Assembly: GCF_000381545.1 (NCBI RefSeq)
Contig: NZ_KB906680.1
Location: 1-64,000 of the forward strand
Length of the DNA: 64,000 bases
Source: Rhodonellum psychrophilum GCM71 = DSM 17998
Lineage (GTDB): Bacteria > Bacteroidota > Bacteroidia > Cytophagales > Cyclobacteriaceae
Reading direction: 5' to 3'
Shown here: piece after piece, positions 26,230 to 34,266 of the stretch
Position numbering within the stretch: the stretch's first letter is position 1
Layout: the number at the start of each line of letters is the position of its first letter
Position numbers and translations under genes: made by a program
Notes under the pieces: generated by a model
The model's input: only the letters and a program-made list of their open reading frames with translations
What the model was told of the DNA's origin: nothing
Databases searched by the model: none

Positions 26230-26430
26230 TTATTTTTTCCCCTGTGCAGTCAAGACAAGACCGACGACAAGCATCACACCGCTTATAATTACCGGCGTCC
26301 AATTGGCGGAACTTACGGCAATATCCAATCCGAAGAGACTGAAACTCTCAGAATCCTGCATGGCCTGTATGCCAAAAACCACGGTGCCTATCGCACCTAA
26401 AATCAATAAAATCATTCCTGCTGTCTTCAT
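26230..26430 (-). CDS. 66-residue two-helix membrane protein
   Basis: Starting at ATG 26430 (an upstream ATG at 26496 gives a poor N-terminus), the product begins MKTAGMILLILGAIGTVVFG and has a second helix TPVIISGVMLVVGLVLT before a KK end. The middle segment SFSLFGLDIAVSSANW joins them. Very similar short proteins are widespread in Bacteroidota and unnamed. It stands alone between repeats and the TspO-like gene, convergent with it. Confidence 0.7.
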   Translation of the reverse strand: MKTAGMILLILGAIGTVVFGIQAMQDSESFSLFGLDIAVSSANWTPVIISGVMLVVGLVLTAQGKK

Positions 26431-26686
26431 AACGCTTAGTTTTTTTAGGTTTGAAATATAGGAAAAATTATCGGATGAAAAAGTCAACCTTTTCATTTAG
26501 GTAAATACTGACCAAGAAGATTTTATATTACCAGTATTTTCCCAAAAAAAACCAAAAAAAACCCTAAGGATTTACCTGAAATTAAGGAATCAAATTTGAT
26601 CGATTCCAGAAATTTGGATCTTTGATACTGCCGGGACTATATGGGCATTGCTGTCTCGCTTGATCTGGAACAAAAAAGCCGCCAAA

Positions 26687-26722
26687 ATATCATCTTGATT
26701 CGATGAAGAAACAAGATGATAT
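26687..26722. repeat. Perfect 11-bp inverted repeat (ATATCATCTTG/CAAGATGATAT)
   Basis: The two arms match at all 11 positions around a 14-nt loop. No T-run follows on either strand and no gene end is near, so it is not an obvious terminator. Confidence 0.6.
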
Positions 26723-26835
26723 CCCAACAAATCAAAGGCCGATCGGAAAACAAACGCCCTTGACAAAAAATCAAATAACCATCAAAAACTTAACGGGGGT
26801 CATTGATAAAATACTGGTTTAGGATATTTTTTTGA

Positions 26836-27010
26836 TTGAACCCGAAATATGCAAGAGGTTTCCAAATGAGATCGAAACGGCAAGAAAATCAGACTATTGG
26901 GAGAATAATTCCTTACTCCAATAGGGTGAAGTCAAAAACAGTCAACTCCTAACTGATTCCCAGTAAATCACAATATTGAATTGAGTTCGCAATGCATAAA
27001 ACGGGTTTAA
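26836..27010 (+). repeat. Dispersed repeat copy I (full length, 175 bp)
   Basis: One of the best-preserved copies: ttgaacccgaaatatgcaa at the left, gcataaaacgggtttaa at the right, with tttccaaatgagatcgaaac, aatcagactattgggagaat and gggtgaagtcaaaaacagtc inside. Confidence 0.85.
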
Positions 27011-27575
27011 CTATTACGAAAGACCTCGGAAACACTCAAAAATTTCTTTTGGTTTGAAAATCCATCACCAATACTTCATCATCCAGGCTTAATATGTTTA
27101 CTTAAAATATAGATTTATTACAATTTTTTGGCATGCTTAAATTCGACTTTTAACCCTATAAAAATCAATTTGAAATTTGCTTTGCGGCATCATACTCTCC
27201 TGCTAAAGAAATAACAAAACAAGAGGAAAGAATTAGAAAAAAGAATCCATTGGTTCCCTAAAGTTGACTTGATCGTAAAGTTAAATACCGATTTTATCTT
27301 CCATTTCCCATTTTTGAAAAAAATATTTGCTTTTTGAAAAACGGGAACATTTCTGATATTTCAGTTTGCATACATTTTTTTGCTCCGGATAAATCAAAAA
27401 AAGGAGCTTGAAATAGATGGAAATAGTTTAAAAAAATGACTTAAACAGTATTTTTATATTGCATTATTTATTGATGCTTTGTACTTATATTTATCTAGAA
27501 ATAAATCCAAAACACAGGATTTTATTTCCTCAAAAAAAAAAGGATTCGCCCTAATTTCACAAAACGTTCCTCAAA
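27011..27575. other. AT-rich leader region before the PKD protein gene
   Basis: About 560 bp without a credible gene. It should contain the promoter for the gene starting at 27576, but no TAnnTTTG with a spaced TTTG stands out. Confidence 0.35.
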
Positions 27576-29141
27576 GTGAAACTCCAATGGAACATCATAT
27601 TGCCCCTACTTTTTGTATTCGGTTTTTTACTGAATACAGGCGAAGCGTCTGGACAAAACTGCAGCCAAAATAACGTAAGTGTTCAAAATTTCTTGCTTTT
27701 GGATAGCAACGGCAATCCATTTACAAGCGGCAGCAATTATGAATTAGGAGAGGTCGTCAATGGTAAATTATTTGTTACTATAAATGTGAGTAGTTCCGGA
27801 AATGCGTATTCCACCAAGATATTTTTTGACTTGATTGTTGGAGGCGTCAATACCGGAAGAAAATCAATCTGTATTTCTGATAAAACACAATTGCCAACCG
27901 GTGTTTCCATCTATGTAATCGACCTCAGCTGGAAATGGGGAAATTTGGTGGAGGTTAAAAATTTATACATGAGCTGGTTTACAAGTGCCGGTAAGGCATG
28001 TTCAGAATTGGATGAAACCAGTAATTCGCAATGCTATACTTCCATTCCAGGATTTACGGCAGAACTTCCTGTCCTTCCGGACTTTTCCTATACTGCCTCG
28101 GTATGTAACCCTGTGGTCCAATTCAAAGACTTGACCATGGGAGGAAAACCACCTTACACCTACCTTTGGGACTTTGCCGGCAGGGGGACTTCCACGTTAA
28201 AAGATCCATCCTTTACATTTCCGGGAACAGGAACCTATGCGGTGTCTTTGACATCCACGGATGTGAACGGCAATTCCAACACCATTATCCAAAACGTCAC
28301 AATTCCGACACTCACCATCCTGGTGGACGCGACGCCTTCCAAACTGAATGCCAATACCGGATCGATCAAAGTCGATATCAGCGGAGGAAATTCACCCTAC
28401 ACCATCGATTGGCTCAGTGATCCGGAAGGGTTTTCTGGCTCGGCAAACACCGTCGACAACACTTACACCATCTACAATCTTGGCAATGGGACTTATTCCA
28501 TTACCGTAACAGATGCCATTGGCTGCAAAGAAACCATCAGTGTATTTATAGATTGGGCCCAGATTTTAAGCAATCCCATGAGTGATTTTAAGGTAGAAAT
28601 AGACAAATCCAAGAGAATGTCCATCCTCAATTGGTCTACCGAATCAGAGCGAACAGCCTGTACCTTTATAGTGGAAAGGGCAATCGCAGACGTTACTCAC
28701 TTCCAGGAAATTGCGGAGATCAAAAGTACGGGTTTCAGTGAAATGCGAAGTGATTACAGCTTTACCGACGATCACTTGCCAAGCCATGAGGTCCGGGTCT
28801 ATTACCGGATCAAACAAGTTGACGGAAACATGCAGGCATCCTTCACCCATGTTTCATCGATCATGGTGTCCGGACTGACTGACAAAATAGGTTGGAAGGC
28901 ATTTCCAAATCCTTCAGTCCATAACAAACTTCAATTGGCCTATTCAGGAAGTTTGGAAGCAAAGGACGAAAAAATCCTAATCAAAATAATATCCCCACAA
29001 CTTCAAAAAACCTTTGAGACGCAAGCCACTGGCAATTTCATTCAACTGGATGGACCCATCCAATTGTTCCCCGCGGGACTATTGCTGGTTGAAATCCAGT
29101 ATGGAAACCGGGTTGAAATCCTGAAAATCTTCAAACGTTAG
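27576..29141 (+). CDS. Secreted PKD/SprB-repeat protein with T9SS-like C-terminal domain
   Basis: The product is 521 residues, starting with GTG at 27576 (signal peptide KLQWNIILPLLFVFGFLLNTGEA). A PKD domain spans about 170-245 (PPYTYLWDFAGRGTSTLKDPSF). A SprB-type repeat spans about 248-325 (DISGGNSPYTIDWLS, ITVTDAIGCKETI). A beta-sandwich follows, and the last 90 residues begin GWKAFPNPSVHNKL, resembling type IX secretion sorting domains (FPNP motif), ending in VEILKIFKR. It would be secreted across the outer membrane and anchored or released. No catalytic domain is visible, so adhesion or matrix binding is likely. Confidence 0.8.
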   Translation: MKLQWNIILPLLFVFGFLLNTGEASGQNCSQNNVSVQNFLLLDSNGNPFTSGSNYELGEVVNGKLFVTINVSSSGNAYSTKIFFDLIVGGVNTGRKSICISDKTQLPTGVSIYVIDLSWKWGNLVEVKNLYMSWFTSAGKACSELDETSNSQCYTSIPGFTAELPVLPDFSYTASVCNPVVQFKDLTMGGKPPYTYLWDFAGRGTSTLKDPSFTFPGTGTYAVSLTSTDVNGNSNTIIQNVTIPTLTILVDATPSKLNANTGSIKVDISGGNSPYTIDWLSDPEGFSGSANTVDNTYTIYNLGNGTYSITVTDAIGCKETISVFIDWAQILSNPMSDFKVEIDKSKRMSILNWSTESERTACTFIVERAIADVTHFQEIAEIKSTGFSEMRSDYSFTDDHLPSHEVRVYYRIKQVDGNMQASFTHVSSIMVSGLTDKIGWKAFPNPSVHNKLQLAYSGSLEAKDEKILIKIISPQLQKTFETQATGNFIQLDGPIQLFPAGLLLVEIQYGNRVEILKIFKR

Positions 29142-29222
29142 GGTAGACTGATCAGCTTCCAACGACCAATCAGCCAAGGGACCAATAATTTTATCAAATT
29201 CAAATCTCTGGCAAATCTCGGA

Positions 29223-29274
29223 TCAAAAAAGAGAGGAAGAATAGGGAGTATGTCCCCTATCCTTCCTCTTTCAA
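29223..29274 (-). terminator. Strong terminator hairpin, possibly bidirectional
   Basis: AGAGGAAG-AATAGGG pairs with CCCTAT-CCTTCCTCT with one mismatch. On the minus strand it is followed by TTTTTT, fitting the gene ending at 29349. It also sits 80 bp past the plus-strand gene ending at 29141, so it separates the convergent pair. Confidence 0.75.
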
Positions 29275-29348
29275 TTCTCGAAAAAATGATTGTTCCTTTC
29301 CTTGACGATCAAACTCTAATGTCATGGCGCAAACAAAGCCTGTTTTTA

Positions 29349-29849
29349 TTAGAGGATATTTCCGAGTTCATCGGTCTTGACTCTCATCCGACGATTCCCC
29401 CTCTCCAATAAAATCTTGAATTCTTTTTTCATCACTCCTCTATTGTCATGATAATTGACGAGATACACATTTTCCGCAATGGTCCATCCCGAATAATTTT
29501 TCGTGATGGATTGCGCAACTTCAATCGGAAGTTTCATGTTTTTGTATTTTTCGACGGTCCTTAGAATATTTCCATCTTTATCATAGGCCGCAAGAATTTT
29601 ACCATCTGGAATAAAGAAAGAGATGAAATATTTTTCATATTCATCCTCATAATACTCCGAGTTTTTTAAGTCAAATTCAGTCGCATAGCGTTGGAGTGCT
29701 TCCACCGCCGACCCCACACCAGGCAAATTTACGTCATCGAGGTATTTGTAGTTTCTAGCAAGTACCTCAACCTCAGGCAATGTGATCACCTGAGCAAAAG
29801 ATTGGATCATAAATCCAAAAACGAACAAAACAAGAATGATTTTTTTCAT
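29349..29849 (-). CDS. Secreted PepSY-like (DUF2874-type) protein
   Basis: The product is 166 residues with signal peptide MKKIILVLFVFGFMIQSFAQ. The segment AAYDKDGNILRTVEKYKNMKLPIEVAQSITKNYSGWTI (split over about 85-125) is typical of the beta-lactamase-inhibitor-like PepSY domains of Bacteroidota: a strand-turn-helix unit with 'D.dG.il.t.e' and 'yp.w.i'. Periplasmic location is expected; function is not established for the family. It is convergent with the PKD protein gene and separated from it by a strong hairpin. Confidence 0.6.
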   Translation of the reverse strand: MKKIILVLFVFGFMIQSFAQVITLPEVEVLARNYKYLDDVNLPGVGSAVEALQRYATEFDLKNSEYYEDEYEKYFISFFIPDGKILAAYDKDGNILRTVEKYKNMKLPIEVAQSITKNYSGWTIAENVYLVNYHDNRGVMKKEFKILLERGNRRMRVKTDELGNIL

Positions 29850-30359
29850 GACTTTTAGGTGTTTTAGTTTTTAATGAGAAAAATTGGAAACATTAATTTT
29901 TAGTACATTAGAATTCATTATAAATTTAATTGATTATTAAGTAATAAAAAACCATAAACACAGTTTAATTTTATTATTGTTTTATAAAAAATCATTATTT
30001 ATCATTTTTTTTATACTAATTGTTTTATTTTAATATTAATTTAAATTTTAATTATTTTAAAACTAAATCCAATGATTTTCTTAAAACACCCGCAAGCATT
30101 CCGGAAAAGATTTTAAAATAAATAAAGTTAAAGTGGCTACTTGAAGATTTCTCTGCTCCAAATGGTCCTAATTGAAGATGGAAATTCAAAAAAAAGCTTA
30201 TCCTTCATCAATGCCTTAATGTTCGGCAAAGAGACCAAACGATGCGGCCTTATAATCCCAATCGATTTCGCTCAAAACCCTTCCAAAAAATCCAGCAGAT
30301 TATTGTTTTCGGGTAATTTCTTTAATTGGAGTTTAAAGTATATTTCTAATGCTTTTTTA
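29850..30359. other. AT-rich intergenic region
   Basis: About 500 bp, extremely A+T rich between 29930 and 30065, where almost no G or C occurs. No gene is supported. It lies between divergent genes and ends at the GH43 promoter. Confidence 0.4.
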
Positions 30360-30360
30360 T

Positions 30361-30391
30361 TTTGAAACCGATTTCAATTTTTATAATTTAG
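30361..30391 (+). promoter_or_regulatory. GH43 promoter with overlapping LacI-type operator
   Basis: TTTG (30361-30364), a 19-bp spacer, then TAATTTAG (30384-30391, one mismatch to TAnnTTTG). The palindrome TTGAAACCGATTTCAA (30362-30377) has 6-bp arms around a central CCGA and covers the -33 box and spacer, so a bound repressor would block polymerase. The same operator core occurs at 50277 and 50631. Confidence 0.65.
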
Positions 30392-30436
30392 GTTTTTCAA
30401 AATAAAATAAATTGAAATCTATAACGCACTCCTATT

Positions 30437-31534
30437 ATGAACCTGAAATTTCTCGGAAACACGGCCCTTCTGGTAATGGCCTCTACCTACATGATTTCCT
30501 GCAATTCTCCCCAAAAAACCGAGGTAGAAACGGTTGAAGAGAAGGTAAATCCCTATCTCAATTCCCCGCTGATCAGCCACATGTACACTGCCGATCCATC
30601 TGCACATGTATTTGAAGGGAAAATTTACATCTATCCTTCGCATGATGTGGAATCGGATGTCAAGGAGGATGATTCCGGGGCGCATTTCAATATGCGGGAT
30701 TTCCATGTGTTTTCGATGGATTCACCAGGTGCAACGCCACTCGACCATGGTCGTGCCTTGGATGTGGACGATGTCCCCTGGGCAAAAAGACAAATGTGGG
30801 CTCCCGATGCAGCAGAAAAAGATGGGAAATATTATTTCTATTTCCCCGCCAAAGACAAGGATGACATCTTCAGACTTGGTGTGGCCGTAGGGGATCGCCC
30901 AGAAGGTCCTTTCAAGGCACAGCCTGAACCCATGAAAGGGAGTTTCAGCATCGATCCTGCAGTATTTCAGGATGGAAATGAGTATTACATCTATTGGGGT
31001 GGAATTTGGGGCGGCCAATTGCAGAAATGGAGAACCGGGAAATACCTCTCCACCGGAAATCTACCTTATGATGATGAGCCTGCCGACGATGAGCCTGCCA
31101 TCAGTCCGGTTGTGGCAAAGTTGAGCGCCGACATGTTGGAATTCGGAGAAAAACCAAGGGAAATAAAAATACTGGACCAGGATGGTTCGCCTATTCTTGC
31201 CGGTGACCATGAAAGAAGGTTTTTCGAAGCCGCATGGGTCCACAAATACAATGACAAATACTATTTCTCCTATTCCACCGGAGATACACACAACATTGCC
31301 TATGCCACAGGTGACAGTCCTTACGGACCCTTTACCTATCAAGGCGTCATCCTCAAACCTGTACAAGGCTGGACCAACCACCATTCCATTGTCCAATTTG
31401 AAGGCAAATGGTACATCTTCTATCACGACACCGAACTTACGGACAAAACACATCTTAGAAACATCAAGATGACCGAATTGACACACAATCCTGATGGTAC
31501 CATCCAAACTATTTCTCCTTTGACAGGAAAATAA
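30437..31534 (+). CDS. GH43-family glycosidase lipoprotein (arabinofuranosidase / beta-xylosidase type)
   Basis: The product is 365 residues. MNLKFLGNTALLVMASTYMISC is a lipoprotein signal. Five-blade propeller signatures are present: TADPSAHVFEGKIYIYPS (general base Asp), MWAPDAAEKDGKYYFYFPA, FSIDPAVFQDGNEYYIYWGG (second Asp) and RRFFEAAWVHKYNDKYYFSYS (acid Glu). The full catalytic set is present. GH43 enzymes remove arabinose or xylose from xylan side chains or oligomers. Its promoter overlaps a LacI-type operator shared with the xylan genes 20 kb away. A strong terminator follows, so it is monocistronic. Confidence 0.92.
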   Translation: MNLKFLGNTALLVMASTYMISCNSPQKTEVETVEEKVNPYLNSPLISHMYTADPSAHVFEGKIYIYPSHDVESDVKEDDSGAHFNMRDFHVFSMDSPGATPLDHGRALDVDDVPWAKRQMWAPDAAEKDGKYYFYFPAKDKDDIFRLGVAVGDRPEGPFKAQPEPMKGSFSIDPAVFQDGNEYYIYWGGIWGGQLQKWRTGKYLSTGNLPYDDEPADDEPAISPVVAKLSADMLEFGEKPREIKILDQDGSPILAGDHERRFFEAAWVHKYNDKYYFSYSTGDTHNIAYATGDSPYGPFTYQGVILKPVQGWTNHHSIVQFEGKWYIFYHDTELTDKTHLRNIKMTELTHNPDGTIQTISPLTGK

Positions 31535-31554
31535 ACAGTCAAATCCAGGACTCT

Positions 31555-31590
31555 AAAATCCCATCCCTCAATTGGATGGGATTTTTTTTG
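31555..31590 (+). terminator. Rho-independent terminator after GH43
   Basis: AAAATCCCATCC pairs perfectly with GGATGGGATTTT around a 7-nt loop, followed by TTTT. It lies 20 bp after the GH43 stop. Confidence 0.9.
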
Positions 31591-31607
31591 CTCCAAATCC
31601 AAACCTG

Positions 31608-31760
31608 TTTAACCCGTTTTCTTTCGGGTTTCAACCCGTGTTATGCATTACCAATTCAATTTCAGGGTATAATTTCTATAGCATCGGTTATTTGTCTATT
31701 ACTTTTGGCTTCGCCATAAGGTATTTTACTTCATCAAACGCCTCCATTGGGAATATTTTC
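31608..31760 (-). repeat. Dispersed repeat copy J (partial, decayed)
   Basis: Reverse-oriented: tttaacccgttttc, then tttcaacccgtgttatgcatt and a diverged middle (attacttttggcttcgcca). The left-end segment is missing. Confidence 0.55.
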
Positions 31761-31805
31761 GTTCCAAAAGTCCTTTGTTCCAAAGTATTTCCTCAAATTC
31801 AAAGC

Positions 31806-32966
31806 ATGAAATTGAACCGTATTGCAGCTGTCCTTTTTCTTTTGTTTCCTTTTATGGGCAAAGGTCTTTTTGCCCAAGGGACTCAGGAAATCCTATACAT
31901 CGGGACTTTTTCAGAAAGAGGAAGTGAAGGAATTTATGTGATTTCATTTGATCGAAGATCAAATGCACTTGAAAAAATCCAATCTTTAACCCAAAAAGAC
32001 AGTCCCTCCTATTTGGAATTTCATAACAATGGAAGCTTTCTCTATGCCGCCAACCGCCAAGGAATAAAACGCTCCTCAGATGAAGGGTCAGTCAGTGGCT
32101 ACAAAATCGATCAGAAATCCGGGAAATTGAAACCGATCCACACGAAGGCTTCCGGCGGAATAAGCCCCTGTCACCTCAGCGTGGATCCTTTTGGTGAATT
32201 CCTCTACATTTCGCATTATGCCAGTAGCCATGTTTCTATGTTTCCAATCAAAAAAAACGGAAGATTAGGGAAGCAATCGTTTTCCATGCAGCTGCAGGGT
32301 TCCAGTATCCATCCACAGCGACAAAGCAGCGCGCATACCCACTCGGTTATCCCGGATCCAAGCGGCCGTTTTGTGTACATCTCCGATTTGGGAACAGATA
32401 AAATCCTACAGTTTGAAGTGGACAGAAAAAACAAAGGCTTAAAACTATCCACAGCAGTTTCGACCGCAGTATTGCCAGGCTCCGGTCCGAGGCATTTCCA
32501 GCTGCATCCTCATGCCCCCTTGGCATTTTCAGTTGAGGAACTGAATTCCACTTTGGCTGTCTATGAAATCGATTCAAGGTCGGGACGCCTCAATTTTCTG
32601 GACAGGGAAGCGATGCTCGTTTCGGAAGAAGCATCCGCTTTGGAAAATACAGCCGCTGACCTCGCCATTTCCCCAGATGGGAGATTTGTGTATGCAAGCA
32701 ACCGTGGCTTGGACAATATCGTCATCTATGCCGTGGATGCCAGCAAAAAACAAATCCAATATGTCGGCCAAATCAAAAGCGCAGGCGAGCACCCACGGGG
32801 AATTGCGATGGACAGTTTAGGAGAATTTCTGTTTGTCACCAACCGAGATTCGGACAATTTGGTGATTTTCAAAAGGGATTTGGATACGGGATTGTTAAGT
32901 CCAACAACCATGGAAGTGCAGGTTCCCGCAGCAGTGGTGATCAAGCAAATGGTCCTTTATCCATGA
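31806..32966 (+). CDS. Lactonase-family seven-bladed beta-propeller (6-phosphogluconolactonase-like)
   Basis: The product is 386 residues from ATG 31806. An open frame continues upstream through repeat J but the signal peptide MKLNRIAAVLFLLFPFMGKGLFAQ fixes the later start. Propeller repeats are evident: EILYIGTFSERGSEGIYVISFD, SPCHLSVDPFGEFLYISHYASSHVSMF, HTHSVIPDPSGRFVYISDLGTDKI and ISPDGRFVYASNRGLDNIVIYAVD. Cytosolic members hydrolyse 6-phosphogluconolactone; this one is exported, so another sugar lactone is more likely. Neighbours are GH43 upstream and a metallopeptidase downstream, each separated by repeats. Confidence 0.88.
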   Translation: MKLNRIAAVLFLLFPFMGKGLFAQGTQEILYIGTFSERGSEGIYVISFDRRSNALEKIQSLTQKDSPSYLEFHNNGSFLYAANRQGIKRSSDEGSVSGYKIDQKSGKLKPIHTKASGGISPCHLSVDPFGEFLYISHYASSHVSMFPIKKNGRLGKQSFSMQLQGSSIHPQRQSSAHTHSVIPDPSGRFVYISDLGTDKILQFEVDRKNKGLKLSTAVSTAVLPGSGPRHFQLHPHAPLAFSVEELNSTLAVYEIDSRSGRLNFLDREAMLVSEEASALENTAADLAISPDGRFVYASNRGLDNIVIYAVDASKKQIQYVGQIKSAGEHPRGIAMDSLGEFLFVTNRDSDNLVIFKRDLDTGLLSPTTMEVQVPAAVVIKQMVLYP

Positions 32967-33011
32967 TTGTTTGGACAATTTGCCTCCGTCTGAATTTATC
33001 AATTATAGCAT

Positions 33012-33187
33012 CTTAAACCCGGGAACTGCATTGCCCATTCAATTTCAGCCTGAAATTGAATGAAAATCCTTCATTTGCTTCGGTATTTTGACTTCACCCT
33101 ACAGGTACTTCGCCTTATTCACCGAACAGTCTGATTTTCATACAGTTTCAATCCCAGTTTGAAAAGGAATGCATGACTCAGGTGAAT
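33012..33187 (-). repeat. Dispersed repeat copy K
   Basis: Reverse-oriented, from cttaaacccgggaactgcatt through ttgacttcaccctacagg and cagtctgattttcatacag to ggaatgcatgactcaggtgaa. Confidence 0.7.
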
Positions 33188-33314
33188 TACCGAAAATCCA
33201 TGTTGGATGGGATTTGTCATGAATCGGATCGCAATCTTCAAAAAATATCACATCCATGCCCCCAGCCATTTTTTTATGCTGAAATTGCAATTCGGATCAA
33301 TTGCAGACCCAAAT

Positions 33315-33893
33315 ATGTCCAAAGAACCCCACATCAGTTTCCACCACAACATTCCATTGGAAATCAGGGAAGTCACCCTGAAGGCACTTTCCCACTACCC
33401 GAAATTAAAGGAGGTTGGAATTGAATTTTTGTTCAATGAAAATATCCGGAAGTCCGTCATGCAGGCGCAACCAAAATTCACCAGCATGCTCGGGGCCAAG
33501 GAAAACAGGACCTATGTGATCAAGGTGAGCAGGAATTTTTCCTTGAAGGGCAAAAGTACCCCGATCCAAGATCTGCCTGAAGCGGTCCTGATCGGATGGA
33601 TTGGGCACGAATTGGGCCATATCATGGATTATTTGAACAAAAGCAATTTGGCCATGGTCTATTTTGGCATTGGCTATTTGTCTTCCAAACGTTTTGTGAT
33701 TTCAGCAGAAAGGGATGCGGACACTTATGCTGTCAACCATGGATTGGGCGACTATATTTTGGCCACAAAGGATTTTATCCTGCATCAGGCAGGAATGTCG
33801 GAAAAATATATCCAAAAAATCAAACGGCTTTATCTTTCTCCGGAAGTCATCATGGAATTGATGGAAAACAAAATATCGGAGGAGGAAATCTAA
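33315..33893 (+). CDS. Small HExxH metallopeptidase-like protein
   Basis: From ATG 33315 (MSKEPHISFHHN) the product is 192 residues; ATGs at 33207 and 33273 are possible earlier starts but add sequence that begins close to repeat K. The zinc motif is GWIGHELGHIMDYLNKS, with a likely third ligand in the downstream FVISAERDADTYAV (E/D pattern as in gluzincins, where ExxxD follows the helix). No signal peptide is clear from this start. The catalytic helix context resembles M48-like peptidases, but the protein is shorter. Substrate unknown. Confidence 0.65.
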   Translation: MSKEPHISFHHNIPLEIREVTLKALSHYPKLKEVGIEFLFNENIRKSVMQAQPKFTSMLGAKENRTYVIKVSRNFSLKGKSTPIQDLPEAVLIGWIGHELGHIMDYLNKSNLAMVYFGIGYLSSKRFVISAERDADTYAVNHGLGDYILATKDFILHQAGMSEKYIQKIKRLYLSPEVIMELMENKISEEEI

Positions 33894-33922
33894 ATCAACC
33901 AAATCCTCCCCCGGATACCTGT

Positions 33923-34052
33923 TTTGAACCCATGCGATGCATTCCAAGCGCTACGTGCGACTGAAATTGCCTAATCATCGGTTAGTTATTGACTCTTATT
34001 GACTTTCGCAGTTGGGTGTCATGAAGTATTCTCCCAATCGACAGACTTTCTT
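33923..34052 (-). repeat. Dispersed repeat copy L (truncated)
   Basis: Reverse-oriented, right half only: ttttgaacccatgcgatgcatt, ttattgactcttattgactttcg, ending in gacagactttcttgg where copy M begins. Confidence 0.65.
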
Positions 34053-34225
34053 GGACCCGTTTTATGCATTGCGAATGCCTTTCAATACTTTATTTATCTG
34101 ATAATTGGTCCCTTGTTGACTTCTATTGACTTCACCCTATCGGTATCAGGAATTGATCTCCCAATTGTCTGATTTTCTTTCAAATTCAATCCCATTTGGA
34201 AACCTATTGCATATTTCGGGTTGAA
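34050..34225 (-). repeat. Dispersed repeat copy M (full length)
   Basis: Reverse-oriented, 176 bp, from ttggacccgttttatgcatt to gcatatttcgggttgaa. It contains ttgacttcaccctatcgg and caattgtctgattttctttc. It is fused head-to-tail with copy L. Confidence 0.8.
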
Positions 34226-34235
34226 GTGTCAATCC

Positions 34236-34266
34236 CCTGGAAGCAGAATGCATATTTTAGGTTGAA
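34236..34266 (-). repeat. Repeat remnant overlapping the GH3 gene stop
   Basis: Only the left end survives (gcagaatgcatattttaggttgaac). The minus-strand TAA at 34259-34257 that ends the GH3 gene lies inside this remnant, so the last codons derive from repeat sequence. Confidence 0.65.

Noticed and set aside
29850-30436. Small plus-strand frame at 30141-30365 upstream of GH43
   Set aside because: It has no family features and ends at the GH43 promoter and operator.
31572-31805. Longer N-terminus for the lactonase-like protein
   Set aside because: The extra 78 codons come from repeat copy J, and a normal signal peptide starts at 31806.
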